From Mya arenaria (taxonomy: Eukaryota > Mollusca > Bivalvia > Myida > Myidae), in contig NC_069135.1 of the NCBI RefSeq assembly GCF_026914265.1, forward strand, positions 12,436,887-12,500,886: a stretch of 64,000 bases of DNA. Direction: 5' to 3'. Below are positions 34,851 through 46,900 of the stretch, piece after piece; within the stretch, counting starts at the first letter, position 1, and each line of letters starts with the position of its first letter. Both the position numbers and the translations under genes were made by a program. The notes beneath the pieces are model-generated. The model was not told the origin of the DNA, ran no database searches, and saw only the letters and a program-made list of their open reading frames with translations.

Positions 34851-35221
34851 TGTCACCGGGCGAGCAAAATATGCAGCCAGACTGGGGCTCGATCCCGGGA
34901 CCCTTCGCTAACAGGACGAGTACCCCACCGACCGAGTTACCGCTTCTCAGCACCGGTATAGGTAACGATACCGTGACATTCTTCCCTGCCAAGTTTGAAT
35001 TTGTCCCCTGAATTTCCAGAAAACGTGGTCTCGACGAAATCACGGGTAGGATATTGAGTATTAATACAGTCATGGTCCCACGTTGGGCGCCATTTGTCGC
35101 AGGGTCAGAAAAATGTGCAGCCAGACCTGGGCTCCAAACCGCGACGCCCCACTATCAGGACCAGTGTTCTGCCGACCAAGCTACCAATGCGTGTCATTGT
35201 CTTAGTGTTAACACTTTGACA
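34851..35221 (-). mobile_element. TRIM-like element with tRNA-like terminal repeats
   Basis: On the minus strand, a 127-bp repeat (35095-35221, TGTCA...GCGACA) is followed after two bases by a primer-binding-site-like TGGCGCCCAACGTGGGACC (35074-35092). About 95 bp later a purine tract GGCAGGGAAGAA directly precedes a second 128-bp repeat (34851-34978, TGTCAC...GTGACA). That is the order LTR, PBS, polypurine tract, LTR. Both repeats contain tRNA-like parts (AACTCGGTCGG and GGGATCGAGCCCC). The two repeats are clearly diverged and no target duplication is visible, so a pair of related SINEs is the alternative. No coding capacity. Confidence 0.5.
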
Positions 35222-35331
35222 CGCGTAGAAGATGCCTATCCCATCATAAAAAATCGGGCAAATTCTATCAACACATCACTTTTTCAATTACTGACTACAA
35301 ATTAACGTTTTACATGTATTGCCATTGGTAC

Positions 35332-35431
35332 TTTGTTTGTATGTTTGTTTGTTTGTTTGTTTGTTTGTTTGTTTGTTTGTTTGTTTGTTTGTTTGTTTGT
35401 TTGTTTGTTTGTTTGTTTGCTTGCTTGCTTG
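35332..35431. repeat. (TTTG)n microsatellite
   Basis: About 20 TTTG units ending in TTGC units. The tandem copy near 43350 has only a few of them, so the array differs strongly between the duplicates. Confidence 0.9.
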
Positions 35432-36006
35432 GATTTATCTAGGTCTGTCCGGGTCCATTGACTGCATTATTGCTTGACCCGTCGTGACGCCATCACGGCT
35501 TAAATTGTGTATAGATGTCATAACATGAGATAGAAGTGACTGTAATTCTCAGTCAAAACCAGATACAAGAACACTTGAAGAAAAAGAGACCCAGTGGCGA
35601 TACCCTAGCTCTTTGCGAATATACCTTTTGGTTTTTTAACCTTGATTGGTGTTAACCGCCGATACACGGGGAACAACTTTTTGTGGTTTAACCAGCACAT
35701 TATTTTCCCAGTATTGCCCTTGCCGAACGTTAAGCAAGGGCTTTACTGGTAAAATAGTTAAACGTCGTTCGGTTTGAACTATCGACCTGAGCTATCGAGA
35801 GGGTGCATTGGTACTACTGCATGTATATGTAGTTTTTGTTGCATTTCTATTCTGAATATATAATGTTTTGTTATTTTTGTCGAGTTAATTAACAATTTTG
35901 TGTTTTAATAGCTCATAGATGCATTTGCGAAATATTCCTTTAAACAAAACTGCCTTGTACTTGTAGGCTATAGCTGATACTCGCATCAATCATTTTCCTC
36001 ATGCTT

Positions 36007-36395
36007 GATGATTGAGCCGCTTACCTTTGCTGATGATTGAGCCGCTTACCTTTGCTGATGATTGAGCCGCTTACCTTTGCTGATGATTGAGCCGCTTACC
36101 TTTACTGATGATTGAGCCGCTTACCTTTACTGATGATTGAGCCGCTTACCTTTGCTGATGATTGAGCCGCTTACCTTTGCTGATGATTGAGCCGCTTACC
36201 TTTGCTGATGATTGAGCAGCTTACCTTTGCTGATGATAGAGCCGCTTACCTTTGCTGATGATAGGGCCGCTTACCTTTGCTGATGATTGAGCCGCTTACC
36301 TTTACTGATGATAGGGCCGCTTACCTTTGCTGATGATTGAGCCGCTTACCTTTGCTGATGATTGAGCCGCTTACATTTTTTGATGATGGTACCGC
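36007..36395. repeat. 25-bp minisatellite remnant in copy 2
   Basis: About 15 units of the intron 6 array follow the exon 6 copy and stop at the duplication junction. This shows that the left breakpoint of the duplicated block fell inside the array. Confidence 0.92.
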
Positions 36396-36399
36396 TTAC

Positions 36400-39300
36400 C
36401 CTTGTTGACGATGGTGCCTATGTCCAGAGCCAACATGCTTGAGAGTAGACAAGCTTGAAAAGGTTTCCCTTCCGGTGTAATGACTGCACGGTCCTTCAAT
36501 ATTGAATAGTTGTATGCCTTTTCAACTGATATCACCTACAAAGACATTCCCACTTCCTTGGTGAGGTCGGGAACGAACGATAGTTTACATGTACATGTGC
36601 CTTGGTGAGGTCGGGAACGATCGATAATTTACATGTACATGTGCCTTGGTGAGGTCGGGAACGAACGATAATTTGCATGTACATGTGCCTTGGTGAGGTC
36701 GGGAACGAACGATAGTTTACATGTACATGTGCCATGGTGAGGTCGGGAAAGATCGATAATTTGCATGTACATGTGCCTTGGTGAGGTCGGGAACGATCGA
36801 TAGTTTGCATGTACATGTGCTTAGGTGAGGTCGGGAAAGATCAATAGTTTGCATATACATGTGCCTTGGTGAGGTCGGGAACGATCGATAGTTTGCATGT
36901 ACATGTACCTTGGTGAGGTCGGGAGCGAACGATAGTTTGCATGTACATGTGCCTTGGTGAGGTCGGGAACGATCGATAGTTTGCATGTACATATGCCTTG
37001 GTGAGGTCGGGAACGATCGATAGTTTGCATGTACATGTGCCTTGGTGAGGTCGGGAACGAGCGATAGTTTACATGTACATGTACCTTGGTGAGGTCGGGA
37101 AAGATCGATAATTTACATGTACATGTACCTTAATGAGGTCGGGAACGAACGATAGTTTACATGTACATGTACCTTAATGAGGTCGGGAACGAACGATAGT
37201 TTACATGTACATGTGCCTTGGTGAGGTCGGGAACGATCGATAGTTTACATGTACATGTGCCTTGGTGAGGTCGGGAACGAACGATAGTTTACATGTACAT
37301 GTGCCTTGGTGAGGTCGGAAACGAACGATAGTTTGCATGTACATGTGCCTTGGTGAGGTCGGGAACGATCGATAGTTTGCATGTACATGTGCCTTGGTGA
37401 GGTCGGGAACGAGCGATAGTTTACATGTACGTGTACCTTGGTGAGGTCGGGAACGAGCGATAGTTTGCATGTACATGTATTTTGGTGAGGTCGGGAACGA
37501 GCGATAGTTTACATATACGTGTGCCTTGGTGAGGTCGGAAACGAGCGATAGTTTGCATGTACATGTGCCTTGGTGAGGTCGGGAACGAGCGATAGTTTGC
37601 ATGTACGTGTGCTTTGGTGAGGTCGGGAAAGATCGATAGTTTGCATGTACATGTGCCTTGGTGAGGTCGGGAACAATCGATAGTTTGCATGTACATGTAC
37701 CTTGGTGAGGTCGGGAGCGAACGATAGTTTGCATGTACATGTGCCATGGTGAGGTCGGGAACGATCGATAGTTTGCATGTACATATGCCTTGGTGAGGTC
37801 GGGAACGATCGATAGTTTGCATGTACATGTGCCTTGGTGAGGTCGGGAACGAGTGATAAATTACATGAACATGTACCTTAGTGGGGTCGGAAACAAGCGA
37901 TAGTTTGCATGTACATATACCTTGTTGAATTCGGGAACGAGCGATAGTTTACATGTACATGTACCTTGGTGAGGTCGGGAAAGATCGATAGTTTATATGT
38001 ACATGTACCTTGGTGAGGTCGGGAACTAACGATATTTTATATGAACATGTACCTTGGTGAGGTCGGGAACGAGCGATAAATTACATGAACATGTACCTTA
38101 GTGGGGTCGGAAACAAGCGATAGTGTGCATGTACCTTGGTGAGGTTGGGAACGAGCGATAGTTTACACGTACATGTACCTTGGGGAGGTCGGGAACGAGC
38201 GATAGTTTACATGAGCATGTACCTTAGTGGGGTCGGAAACGAGCGATAGTGTGCATGTACCTTGTTGAGGTTGGGAACGGGCGATAGTGCACATGTACCT
38301 TGGTGAGGTCGGGAACGAACAGAAGTGTACTTGTACATGTACCTTGGTGAGGTCGGGAACGAATAGAAGTTTACTTGTACATGTACCTTGTTGAGGTTGG
38401 GAACGGGCGATAGTGCACATGTACCTTGATGAGTTCGGGAACGAACAGAAGTTTACATGTACATGTACCTTGGTGAGGTCGGGAACGAACGCCTTTGTGA
38501 CGTCGAAAGGGAACGGAGGGTTACATGTACATGTACCTTGGTGACGTCGGGAACGAACGGCAGTATACATGTATATGTACATTGGTGACTTCGGAAGAGA
38601 ACGGAAGTTTACTGTACATGTGCCTTGGTGACGTCGGAAGAAAACGGACGTTAACATGTACATGTACTTTGGGGACGTCGAAAGGAAACAGAAGGTCACA
38701 TGTGCATGTACCTTGGTGACGTCGGAAGGAAATGGAAGAGCAGATGTACATGTACATGTACATTGGTGACGTCGGAAGGGAACAAAAGATTACATGTACA
38801 TGTACATTGGTGACGTCGGAAGGGAACGGAAGAATACATGTTCATGTACCTTGGTGACGTCGGAATGGAACGGAAGTATATATGTACATGTACCTTGTTG
38901 ACGACGGAAGGGAACGGAAGGTTACATGTACATATACCTTGGTGACGTCGGAAGATTACATGTACATGTACCTTGGTGACGTCGGAAGGGAACGGAAGGT
39001 TACATGTACATGTACCATGGTGACGTCGGAAGGGAACGGAAGGTTACATGTACATGTAACTTGGTGACGTCGGAAGGGAACGGAAGGTTACATTTACATG
39101 TAACTTGGTGATGTCGGAAGGGAACGGAAGGTTATATGTACATGTAACTTGGTGACGTCGGAATGGAATGGAAGACTGCATGTATACGTATTCCGTACAC
39201 GTACCCGTGCAAGTAGCGTTTTGCAACCTTTTTATAAAGACTTTGTACATGAAATGACCATTAAAATGCAGCAATAATAACGAAAAGTTACCCTTATCTC

Positions 39301-42300
39301 ATTAATGACTGTGTCCTCACGCTTTTCATCGTTGACAACGACCTCGACCTTCAACGCCACCCGGGGGCGTGGGATTGTCATTGTCAATTCGGCAACGAAT
39401 GGCTCGCCACGAATTATCGTGGCAGACGGTTCGAAAGCAAAAGTTGGGTCCGCAGTTGAAACGTTTGTCTGGTGATGGATAATATTATTTACTAATACAT
39501 TCTCTTTCGTATCCAGTAAGTGAGTGTCGACGGTAGGCAGTTTTTTTAACAATATTTAAAGGGACTAGACACCAGATGATTCCAAAAAACGGCAATTAAA
39601 GTATTTCTTAAATCAAAACTACAGATGTCAGTACCAGCTAGTGTGAGTCCGATAATACATCACTTTACCTGATTAAAATAATATTTTGTCGCTGTCTCAG
39701 CTGCATTGACCAGTTTAAAAAAGCGCATAATGGTTTCCCAGTTTAGTGTGTATATTTAGCATGTAAACGTCACGCGATTAGCACAGATACATATACCTAC
39801 GCTTTTTAAAAAAAAAATAACTGGGATTTACGTGGTAGACAGACACAGTAAATTTTTGAATCGGAAAAGTAGGCAAAAACTTCGAAAGATACATGTGTCG
39901 TATGTAATGTGATAATTAAGATTCAATGCGTTGTACACAAAGATATCAATTTTATGTTTCACAATTTTCATTTTTTTCTTGCAGTTGTATCATCTGGTGT
40001 CACGCCCCTTTTATATTGTTATAGGAAATAATTTATATCAAATGTTACGTTTGACCGTAAAATAGATTTATAAATGTTTCAATCCCAACCGAATAATATG
40101 GTTTGCGCATATTAAAGCTTCTTAGATTGATTTTTGTTTCTATTGTTTGGGTAATAAATAAAAGCATTACTTATATGGGATGCATGACATCTATCTTGCT
40201 ATAATGCACTTAAATAATAATAATAGTTTCGATACAAACATTTTGCTTCACATCGTGCACATTCACGCGGCATTGGGAAATGTAGACGAAATCCTTGCCG
40301 TTTTCCGTGTGGACCAGTGCACCGCTTAGCCAGTACGCATCTCCGTCAGAGTTATTCGCTCCCAGGGCCACGAGCACCACTTCATACGTGACGTTCATTT
40401 CATAGACACCGGGCATATCATTGTTCCCTGGACTGGCCGTCACATTTCTCGCATACAGAGTGGCTCGTGTGTTGTATTGTACGATACTCTATGTGTAATT
40501 AAAAACGTCGTAATAAAGTACATGTACACAAATATAAATCAATCAATTTAAGCGATGTATCCTTAACATGTATATTTACGTGTATAAAAAGTAACAATCA
40601 TTTTCATGTGCGAAAACATTTACGCCTATACATTTATATACATCTAGTATTGTGACATTAAATTGAATTCGGAACTTTCACATATTTTTGTTTATGAAAA
40701 TGCTTTTAAATTATTGAACAGTACACAGTCTGACCCGATCACTTGTGTTGTTTTTTTGAAATGTGTGTCTTATAATACGGCTTTTTTCATCGACAGCTGT
40801 ATCTAGTGGTGAAGAGTTACTTTCCACACCGAAAATCTCGCCGAGAACAAATACAGGCTCAGTCGTCGACGGCAGAAGCTCCAGCCGAGCATCTGAAACA
40901 AAAAGGGGAATACTACATCACTATCATCAGTGTGTGTATATACCACGTGATAAATTACGTCATAAATGCTACGTCGGAACGCAACATTTTGCTTAAAATG
41001 AAGACTTAAATCAAAGATAACTTTTCTTTTACAACACCATTTTAAATAAAACAAAAGACAGTCTATGCCCCGCATTTGTTTTACTACCGAAATTTGATAA
41101 GATCATTAGTTTCATCAAACACTTCGACAAACCTGTTTCCAAAATAATGTTTTGACAGTGCTCCGTCAGACAGCCGTATTGTGAAAAGGTTTGTCGAAGT
41201 GTTTTAAGAAACTAAACTCTCAATCAAACTCTGGTAAAAGACCGAAGGCAGGGCTCCTTAAGAGGCGTAAACTGCGCTGTGTTTCATTTAAAATGGTGAA
41301 GAAATAGTGAAGAAATCTTTGTTTAAAGTATTTTTTTTCAAATCAAAATATTGCCGTCCGACGTAGCATTTATGACGCGATTTATCACGTGGTATACACA
41401 CACTGTACTCTCCAAGTAAACATTACATTGATTAGGTTGAACGTTGTGTGTTTCTTTGCTGTTGCTGTTATAGGTTCACTGTTTTATCGTTTAAAGATTA
41501 ACGTGTATGGGACGGACTTACATTTGAACGCGTTTACTTTTAGTTGCCAGTCTAGTACTGCTCTGGTATTTAAAACAAACAACGTTTTATGGTATTATTA
41601 TGCCGCACGTTTTCTTTTTTTTTCAAAATAAACGATCATCACTTTAGCGTTTGGCTCATTTAAATAAACGCCATTTATATGTTCCGTTCGACATGCGGCA
41701 CCAGCGTGCCCCAGCTCTGACATGCAGCACCAGCGTGCCCCAGCTCTGATATGCAGCAGCAGCGTGCACCAGCTCTGACATGTAGCACCAGCGTGCGCCA
41801 GCTCTGATATGCAGCACCAGAGTGCCCCAGCTCTGACATGCAGCACCAGCGTGCCCCAGCTCTGACTTGCAGCACCAGCGTGCCCCATTTTTGACATGCA
41901 GCACCAGCCTGCCCCAGCTCTGACATGCAGCACCAGCGTGCCCCAGTTCTTACGCTTGCCATCATATTCCAAATGGTACGAGTACTCGAGTTCTATAGGG
42001 TTTCTCTTTATTTCAGAGATATGTAATACACATATTAGATGTAACTGGTTCAACAACATTTGTTAAGTTTAAGATGTGGTAAAATATTGAAATTAAGGAG
42101 AAACTGAATGTTTTGCGAAGTTAGATCTCCTTTAGTTATAACTTTGTTGTACCATTGGATAGATGACGTCGCACCTACCCACAAAAAGCCACCCTACCCA
42201 CGAAATACACAACGCTAAGAAACGTCGAACACTCTACTATTTACAGATACGACGTCTAGGTAAAGGGAATTCTGTGTCACAAATTCCATCGTTATAAAGT

Positions 42301-42691
42301 CGGATATACTGTCTGACCAACCGGTAATATGACATTTCAAAATATAAATAACGAAAAACTGTGTAAACCTGAGGCCGTCATTCCAGGAAGAATCTTGGCA
42401 GAGAGCGTGAGCTCGAGAGTTTTGCCGATGTGAACGTCATCAACGTCTCCACAATCCAGGTCTAACATCGTTGCATCAGGAGGCCAGCCACCAACACAGC
42501 ATACTATTGGGTGGAGCATTGTGCACTTACGTTCCATAACGGTTTGTTTATAAGGAGAGTTTATATCCAAAATTAAAAAAAATATTTATAAATAAAAAAA
42601 ACATTACAGATCTACTTTATATTATTTTTAAGAATATTGAAATAGAAAATAACTTACTTAAAGTACTCAATAGACTTAAGAAGAACTTCAT
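36400..42691 (-). CDS. Partial duplicate of secreted-protein gene (exons 1-6)
   Basis: Six exons are copied with intact frames: 42658-42691, 42369-42503, 40821-40892, 40252-40463, 39292-39468 and 36400-36535. Exon lengths equal those of the intact gene. They encode the signal peptide and the first modules (255 residues), with only a few replacements such as E/A, T/M and Q/K in exon 2 and Y/H in exon 4. No exons 7-16 follow. The exon 6 copy ends in phase 1, and the next downstream acceptor in transcript order is exon 2 of the intact gene, which also starts in phase 1. A spliced read-through would therefore give a 1124-residue protein with a duplicated N-terminal region. It may equally be a dead fragment or an assembly duplication of two haplotypes. 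Confidence 0.7.
36552..39185. repeat. 44-bp minisatellite, copy 2, about 60 units
   Basis: The duplicate of the intron 5 array. It begins only about 17 bp from the exon 6 copy, because some 220-250 bp of intron present in copy 1 are missing here. It contains the same two unit branches. Confidence 0.95.
39558..40013. mobile_element. MITE-family copy in duplicate block
   Basis: The duplicated counterpart of 31486-31939; it has the same ends and differs by a few substitutions and one-base indels. Confidence 0.65.
41690..41955. repeat. 29-bp minisatellite, copy 2, about 9 units
   Basis: The duplicate of 33430-33752, with fewer units and more unit variants. Confidence 0.92.
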
Positions 42692-43035
42692 TGTTTGGCG
42701 TTTTCGCTCTTGGAGAAATAAGTGCCGTCTGGTTGTAACAATATCTCTTAAAACCGAGCGAATGAGATTTTTATAATTGTCTCTTTTTAAGATGAAATAA
42801 AATATGTTAAAAGTTGCTTCATAGGTTTATCTATTAAGAACACATACTATACAATTAATATTTCACGACATACTCAAAACGACCAACTCCAATCTCCTCT
42901 GCGTTACCTGACATGACACGAAGTTATCTTGGCTGACCGCTGACCTTCGGAAGCTCAAATTACACCAACAGTTTCTGATTTGTAGAGATAGTTTTTTGAC
43001 AGTAATGATATTAAAGTGCAATACTGTCGAACTTA

Positions 43036-43349
43036 TGTCACCGGGCGAGCAAAATATGCAGCCAGACTGGGGCTCGATCCCGGGACCCTTCGCTAACAGG
43101 ACGAGTACCCCACCGACCGAGTTACCGCTTCTCAGCACCGGTATAGGTAACGATACCGTGACATTCTTCCCTGCCAAGTTTGAATTTGTCCCCTGAATTT
43201 CCAGGAAACGTGGTCTCGACGAAATCACGGGTAGGATATTGAGTATTAATACAGTCATGGTCCCACGTTGGGCGCCATTTGTCGCAGGGTCAGAAAAATG
43301 TGCAGCCAGACCTGGGCTCCAAACCGCGACGCCCCACTATCAGGACCAG
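43036..43349 (-). mobile_element. Truncated copy of the TRIM-like element
   Basis: Offset 8185 bp from 34851-35221. It keeps the second terminal repeat (43036-43163), the purine tract and the PBS-like site (43259-43277), but the first terminal repeat is cut by a deletion at about 43349. Confidence 0.5.
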
Positions 43350-43940
43350 TTTGTTTGTTTGCTTGCTTGCTTGGATTTATCAAGGTCTGTCCGGGTCCAT
43401 TGACTGCATTATTGCTTGACCCGTCGTGACGCCATCACGGCTTAAATTGTGTATAGATGTCATAACATGAGATAGAAGTGACTGTAATTCTCAGTCAAAA
43501 CCAGATACAAGAACACTTGAAGAAAAACGAGGCCCAGTGGCGATACCCTAGCTCTTTGCGAATAGACCTTTAACCTTGATTGGTGTTAACCGCCGATACA
43601 CGGGGAACAACTTTTTGTGGTTTAACCAGCACATTATTTTCCCAGTATTGCCCTTGCCGAACGTTAAGCAAGGGCTTTACTGGTAAAATAGTTAAACGTC
43701 GTTCGGTTTGAACTATCGACCTGAGCTATCGAGAGGGTGCATTGGTACTACTGCATGTATATGTAGTTTTTGTTGCATTTCCATTCTGAAAATGTAACGT
43801 TTTGTTATTGTTGTCGAGTTAATTAACAATTTTGTGTTTTAATAGCTCATAGATGCATTTGCGAAATATTCCTTTAAACAAAACTGCCTTGTACTTGTAG
43901 GCTATAGCTGATACTCGCATCAATCATTTTCCTCATGCTT

Positions 43941-46900
43941 TCGAACATTTTATGCTTGTATAATGTACACTAGCGGGTCCAGGGGTGGGTGCCGTCGTTG
44001 CCAACACTTCTAAGTGTAAAAGAACGAACCGTGGGTGCATCTTTATTGTGTCATGGGACAACGATTATCATATATAGCTTCATATCACTCGGGAAAACGG
44101 GACGAAACTGATAGATTCCGAAACTCATAGGAAATATACAAAGGATGTATTTACCACCTAGGGAAAGAGTAGCCTCTCTTCAACCTGTCCTGAAAATAAC
44201 ATATACCTGGGACAATAATTAATTCACGGAATGCCTTATGTATGGATTAATCGTTAATCTATTTATTTAAAACATATCTTATTATTAGTTAATTCGTGTA
44301 AATCAAAAGGGAACTTCTTGACGAAGTTGGAAAAGATTAAAATAGTAGGAAATAGTGTCTTAATTTTTGTAAGCTTTGGGCATAACATAACATAGAACTA
44401 TCTCTGTGACAAGAAATTATTGCATGAAGAATCTTATGCAAATGTGAACTATTTTTTTCAGCTCTCTGCGAAGGGATAGGGCTGACAGCGACTCGAGTGA
44501 GTCCGAGGTATACCAATCTGAAGCGGTGTCCGGTACTTTCATCTTCCTTTCTGAATACAATGCGCCATGTTAGGACTCTCAGTCGTGTGATTTTATTTCT
44601 TTAAACCCATTTTATGTGACCTATGATCGTGTTTCACAACGACCAGTTTTGACGGTTTATTATTTAACATACCTAATTGCTGCTATGGTCGCATTGTGTA
44701 AATTTGTATTTTCATTTATGGCATTAAAAGATTATGAATATTTAATGCTGCAGGGCATTGTTAGCAAACAATCTCATGTTTCCGAGAATTCCGTCATATT
44801 TCTTTGAATGGCATATTTCTGGCATGTATGTATCGAGTTTTTTCGAAACATGTCGAACAAAGATACGCATCGAGGTAACGATTCGCTACCCTGCTAGTTG
44901 TACTACATGTAGTATTCAATTTACAAAACGATTCTCTTTCTAAAAAATGGTCTATTTCAATAGAAAACGCTCATCTATATTCAATGGACAGGTTGATTTT
45001 TTTGTCGTTATTAATTAATACAAGTATGGCAAAATGTGTATAAAAACAAAACAATGAAATATATTTAAGCCAGTTAATTTAAAATAAATAAAACGTACAT
45101 ATGTAAAGAATGTAAGAAATTTAAGATATTGCCTTTTTCACGTTTCATACTTTTATGAAACAGTCGAATTAATCAGTATACAGTATAAATTTTGTATTGT
45201 AAATATGTAGGAATAATAAATTACTATATTATTGTAATCTCAATTCTACATTAAACCAGAGGCAAATGATCCATAAACATTTAACATGTATTATGTATGT
45301 GCAATACTGTAGTGGTATATATCTTTGATATATACACAGTTGCAATTTAATAGGCGTATGCAAATATTTGTCTCGATAACTTGTTTTTTTGTTTCAATAT
45401 TTTCCTCTATTCAGGTTCATTTTATTCTATATATCATTTTTCCATTACATTGTAGTTGTATAACTTGTCTGCCTTTGTTGTCTGAGTAAAGCGTGTCTTA
45501 GAATTTATGGAATAAAGAAAGTTGAAAGCTAGTATTTATATGATTTACGATTTTGGGGCATTATATGAACGCCTGCAATTATTACAGCAATGGTACTAAG
45601 TATTGCAGTTTTCAATGTAGCATAATTGTACTACTTATTATTTAAAACGCCTTGCCTGTTGAACAATTCATGAGTATACAATGTATGTGTATTAACCTCC
45701 TTGGTTCAATTGTCTTATTCTTTGTTTTGTTATTAGAAGACGCGGGTTGTTTGTATTACACAGGCAACTCATTCTTATTTTATCAAAAATAAAATGTCAT
45801 TATTATTTGTTTTCATAGTTTTATTAAACTCGTCAATTTAGCAAAGCAACCCCTGAAGTCACAAGAAATAAGTCGTAATAAGTGTTTGAAATGATTGCAA
45901 TAAATATTCAAATCAATTCTGCAATGAGTCGTACACGATGGAGTGCATACCATCTTCAATTAATCAAAGCGCTGATAGCGCTGTATGAACAGGGTTTTAT
46001 ACGGGTTTTCACCATTATGATTTACGATCATGTGTGTATTAATAAGGTGTTGATATGTTGCACAGTGCAATCTAAAAGTCCGCGTGTAAAACAACCATAG
46101 GGGCCGGCCCAGGTTTATTGAAGCATGATGGTAAATGAAAAATTAATATTTTATTGACAATAAAATTAATGTCGCTGTGCAAGAAGGCAAACAATGATGC
46201 AGAACGTAACCAATCCGAGCAGAACTCCATCATATGGTGTTATATACATATGAGTATATATATACTAATCAAACTTTACTCAATAGAAAGAATTTGCCTA
46301 TGTTTGCCTTGTTATTCACAAAACAACTTCGAAAATAAAATAGATTAAAGATAAATGGTTTCTTAATTAAAATGAGGAAAAATTAAATAATTTCAAACAA
46401 TTGTAGATATATATATACATCATATAAAGTTAGCATAAAATCTTTAATTTTAAAACTTTTTTTCCTTCATTGTCTATATGGTCAGCAACTCTCTTCTATT
46501 TCTATATCGTCAGGTAACTCGTCAGCACTTTAGCACGTTTGTTATTCCCACGTGGGCTATCACATGATGTTTTAAGCAGGGAAACTATGTGATAATTGAG
46601 ATCAATGAGAGCATTGTTGCTTTCTAGGTCATTCCAGGTTTTAAGAGGAGAAAACATTTGTTATTCCTAAGCGAGAGTGGGTCTATATGTCCAGGTTACC
46701 ATATGTAGCAGTTAAAATTCAAACAACAAACACAGTGTTCTTCAATATCTCTATATTCAACATTATCGAATGTAGATATAAAATCGGAGCGTCATGAAAA
46801 TATAAATATCAACAACCATAAGATAATGAATCATAACATGTTTATAAGTAAACAGTCTTATATCTTATACCAGGTATGATTTAATCGTGTGCAGTGGCAG

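Larger units (their letters stand above)
27980..36006. repeat. Segmental tandem duplication, copy 1
   Basis: About 8 kb that is nearly identical to 36007-43940. It spans the last few hundred bases of the 25-bp array, exons 6 to 1 of the secreted-protein gene and about 1.5 kb upstream. The left limit lies inside the array and cannot be placed exactly. Both copies end at the same CCTCATGCTT. Confidence 0.9.
36007..43940. repeat. Segmental tandem duplication, copy 2
   Basis: Direct repeat of the preceding block. Corresponding exons are offset by 8030 (exon 6), 8073-8074 (exons 3-5) and 8195 bp (exons 1-2). Differences are scattered substitutions, different unit numbers in three minisatellites, an extra piece of about 176 bp near 41360-41535, and a missing stretch around 43350. 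The junction with copy 1 is CCTCATGCT|TGATGATTGAG, where unique sequence meets the 25-bp array. Confidence 0.9.

Noticed and set aside
34660..35073. A 137-codon minus-strand frame (and its copy at 42863-43258) that looks like part of the secreted protein
   Set aside because: It lies upstream of the start codon and signal-peptide exon and is built largely from the TRIM-like repeat. It has no phase-compatible place in the gene.
35079..35094. PBS-like sequence as evidence of a full retrovirus-like element
   Set aside because: No gag or pol coding sequence lies within thousands of bases; the distance between the terminal repeats is only about 115 bp.
44462..44571. Plus-strand exon-like stretch after TTTTTTTCAG with SDSSESEVYQSEAVSG and a TAG stop
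   Set aside because: The acceptor looks good, but there is no partner exon on the plus strand upstream and no known similarity, so I do not annotate it.
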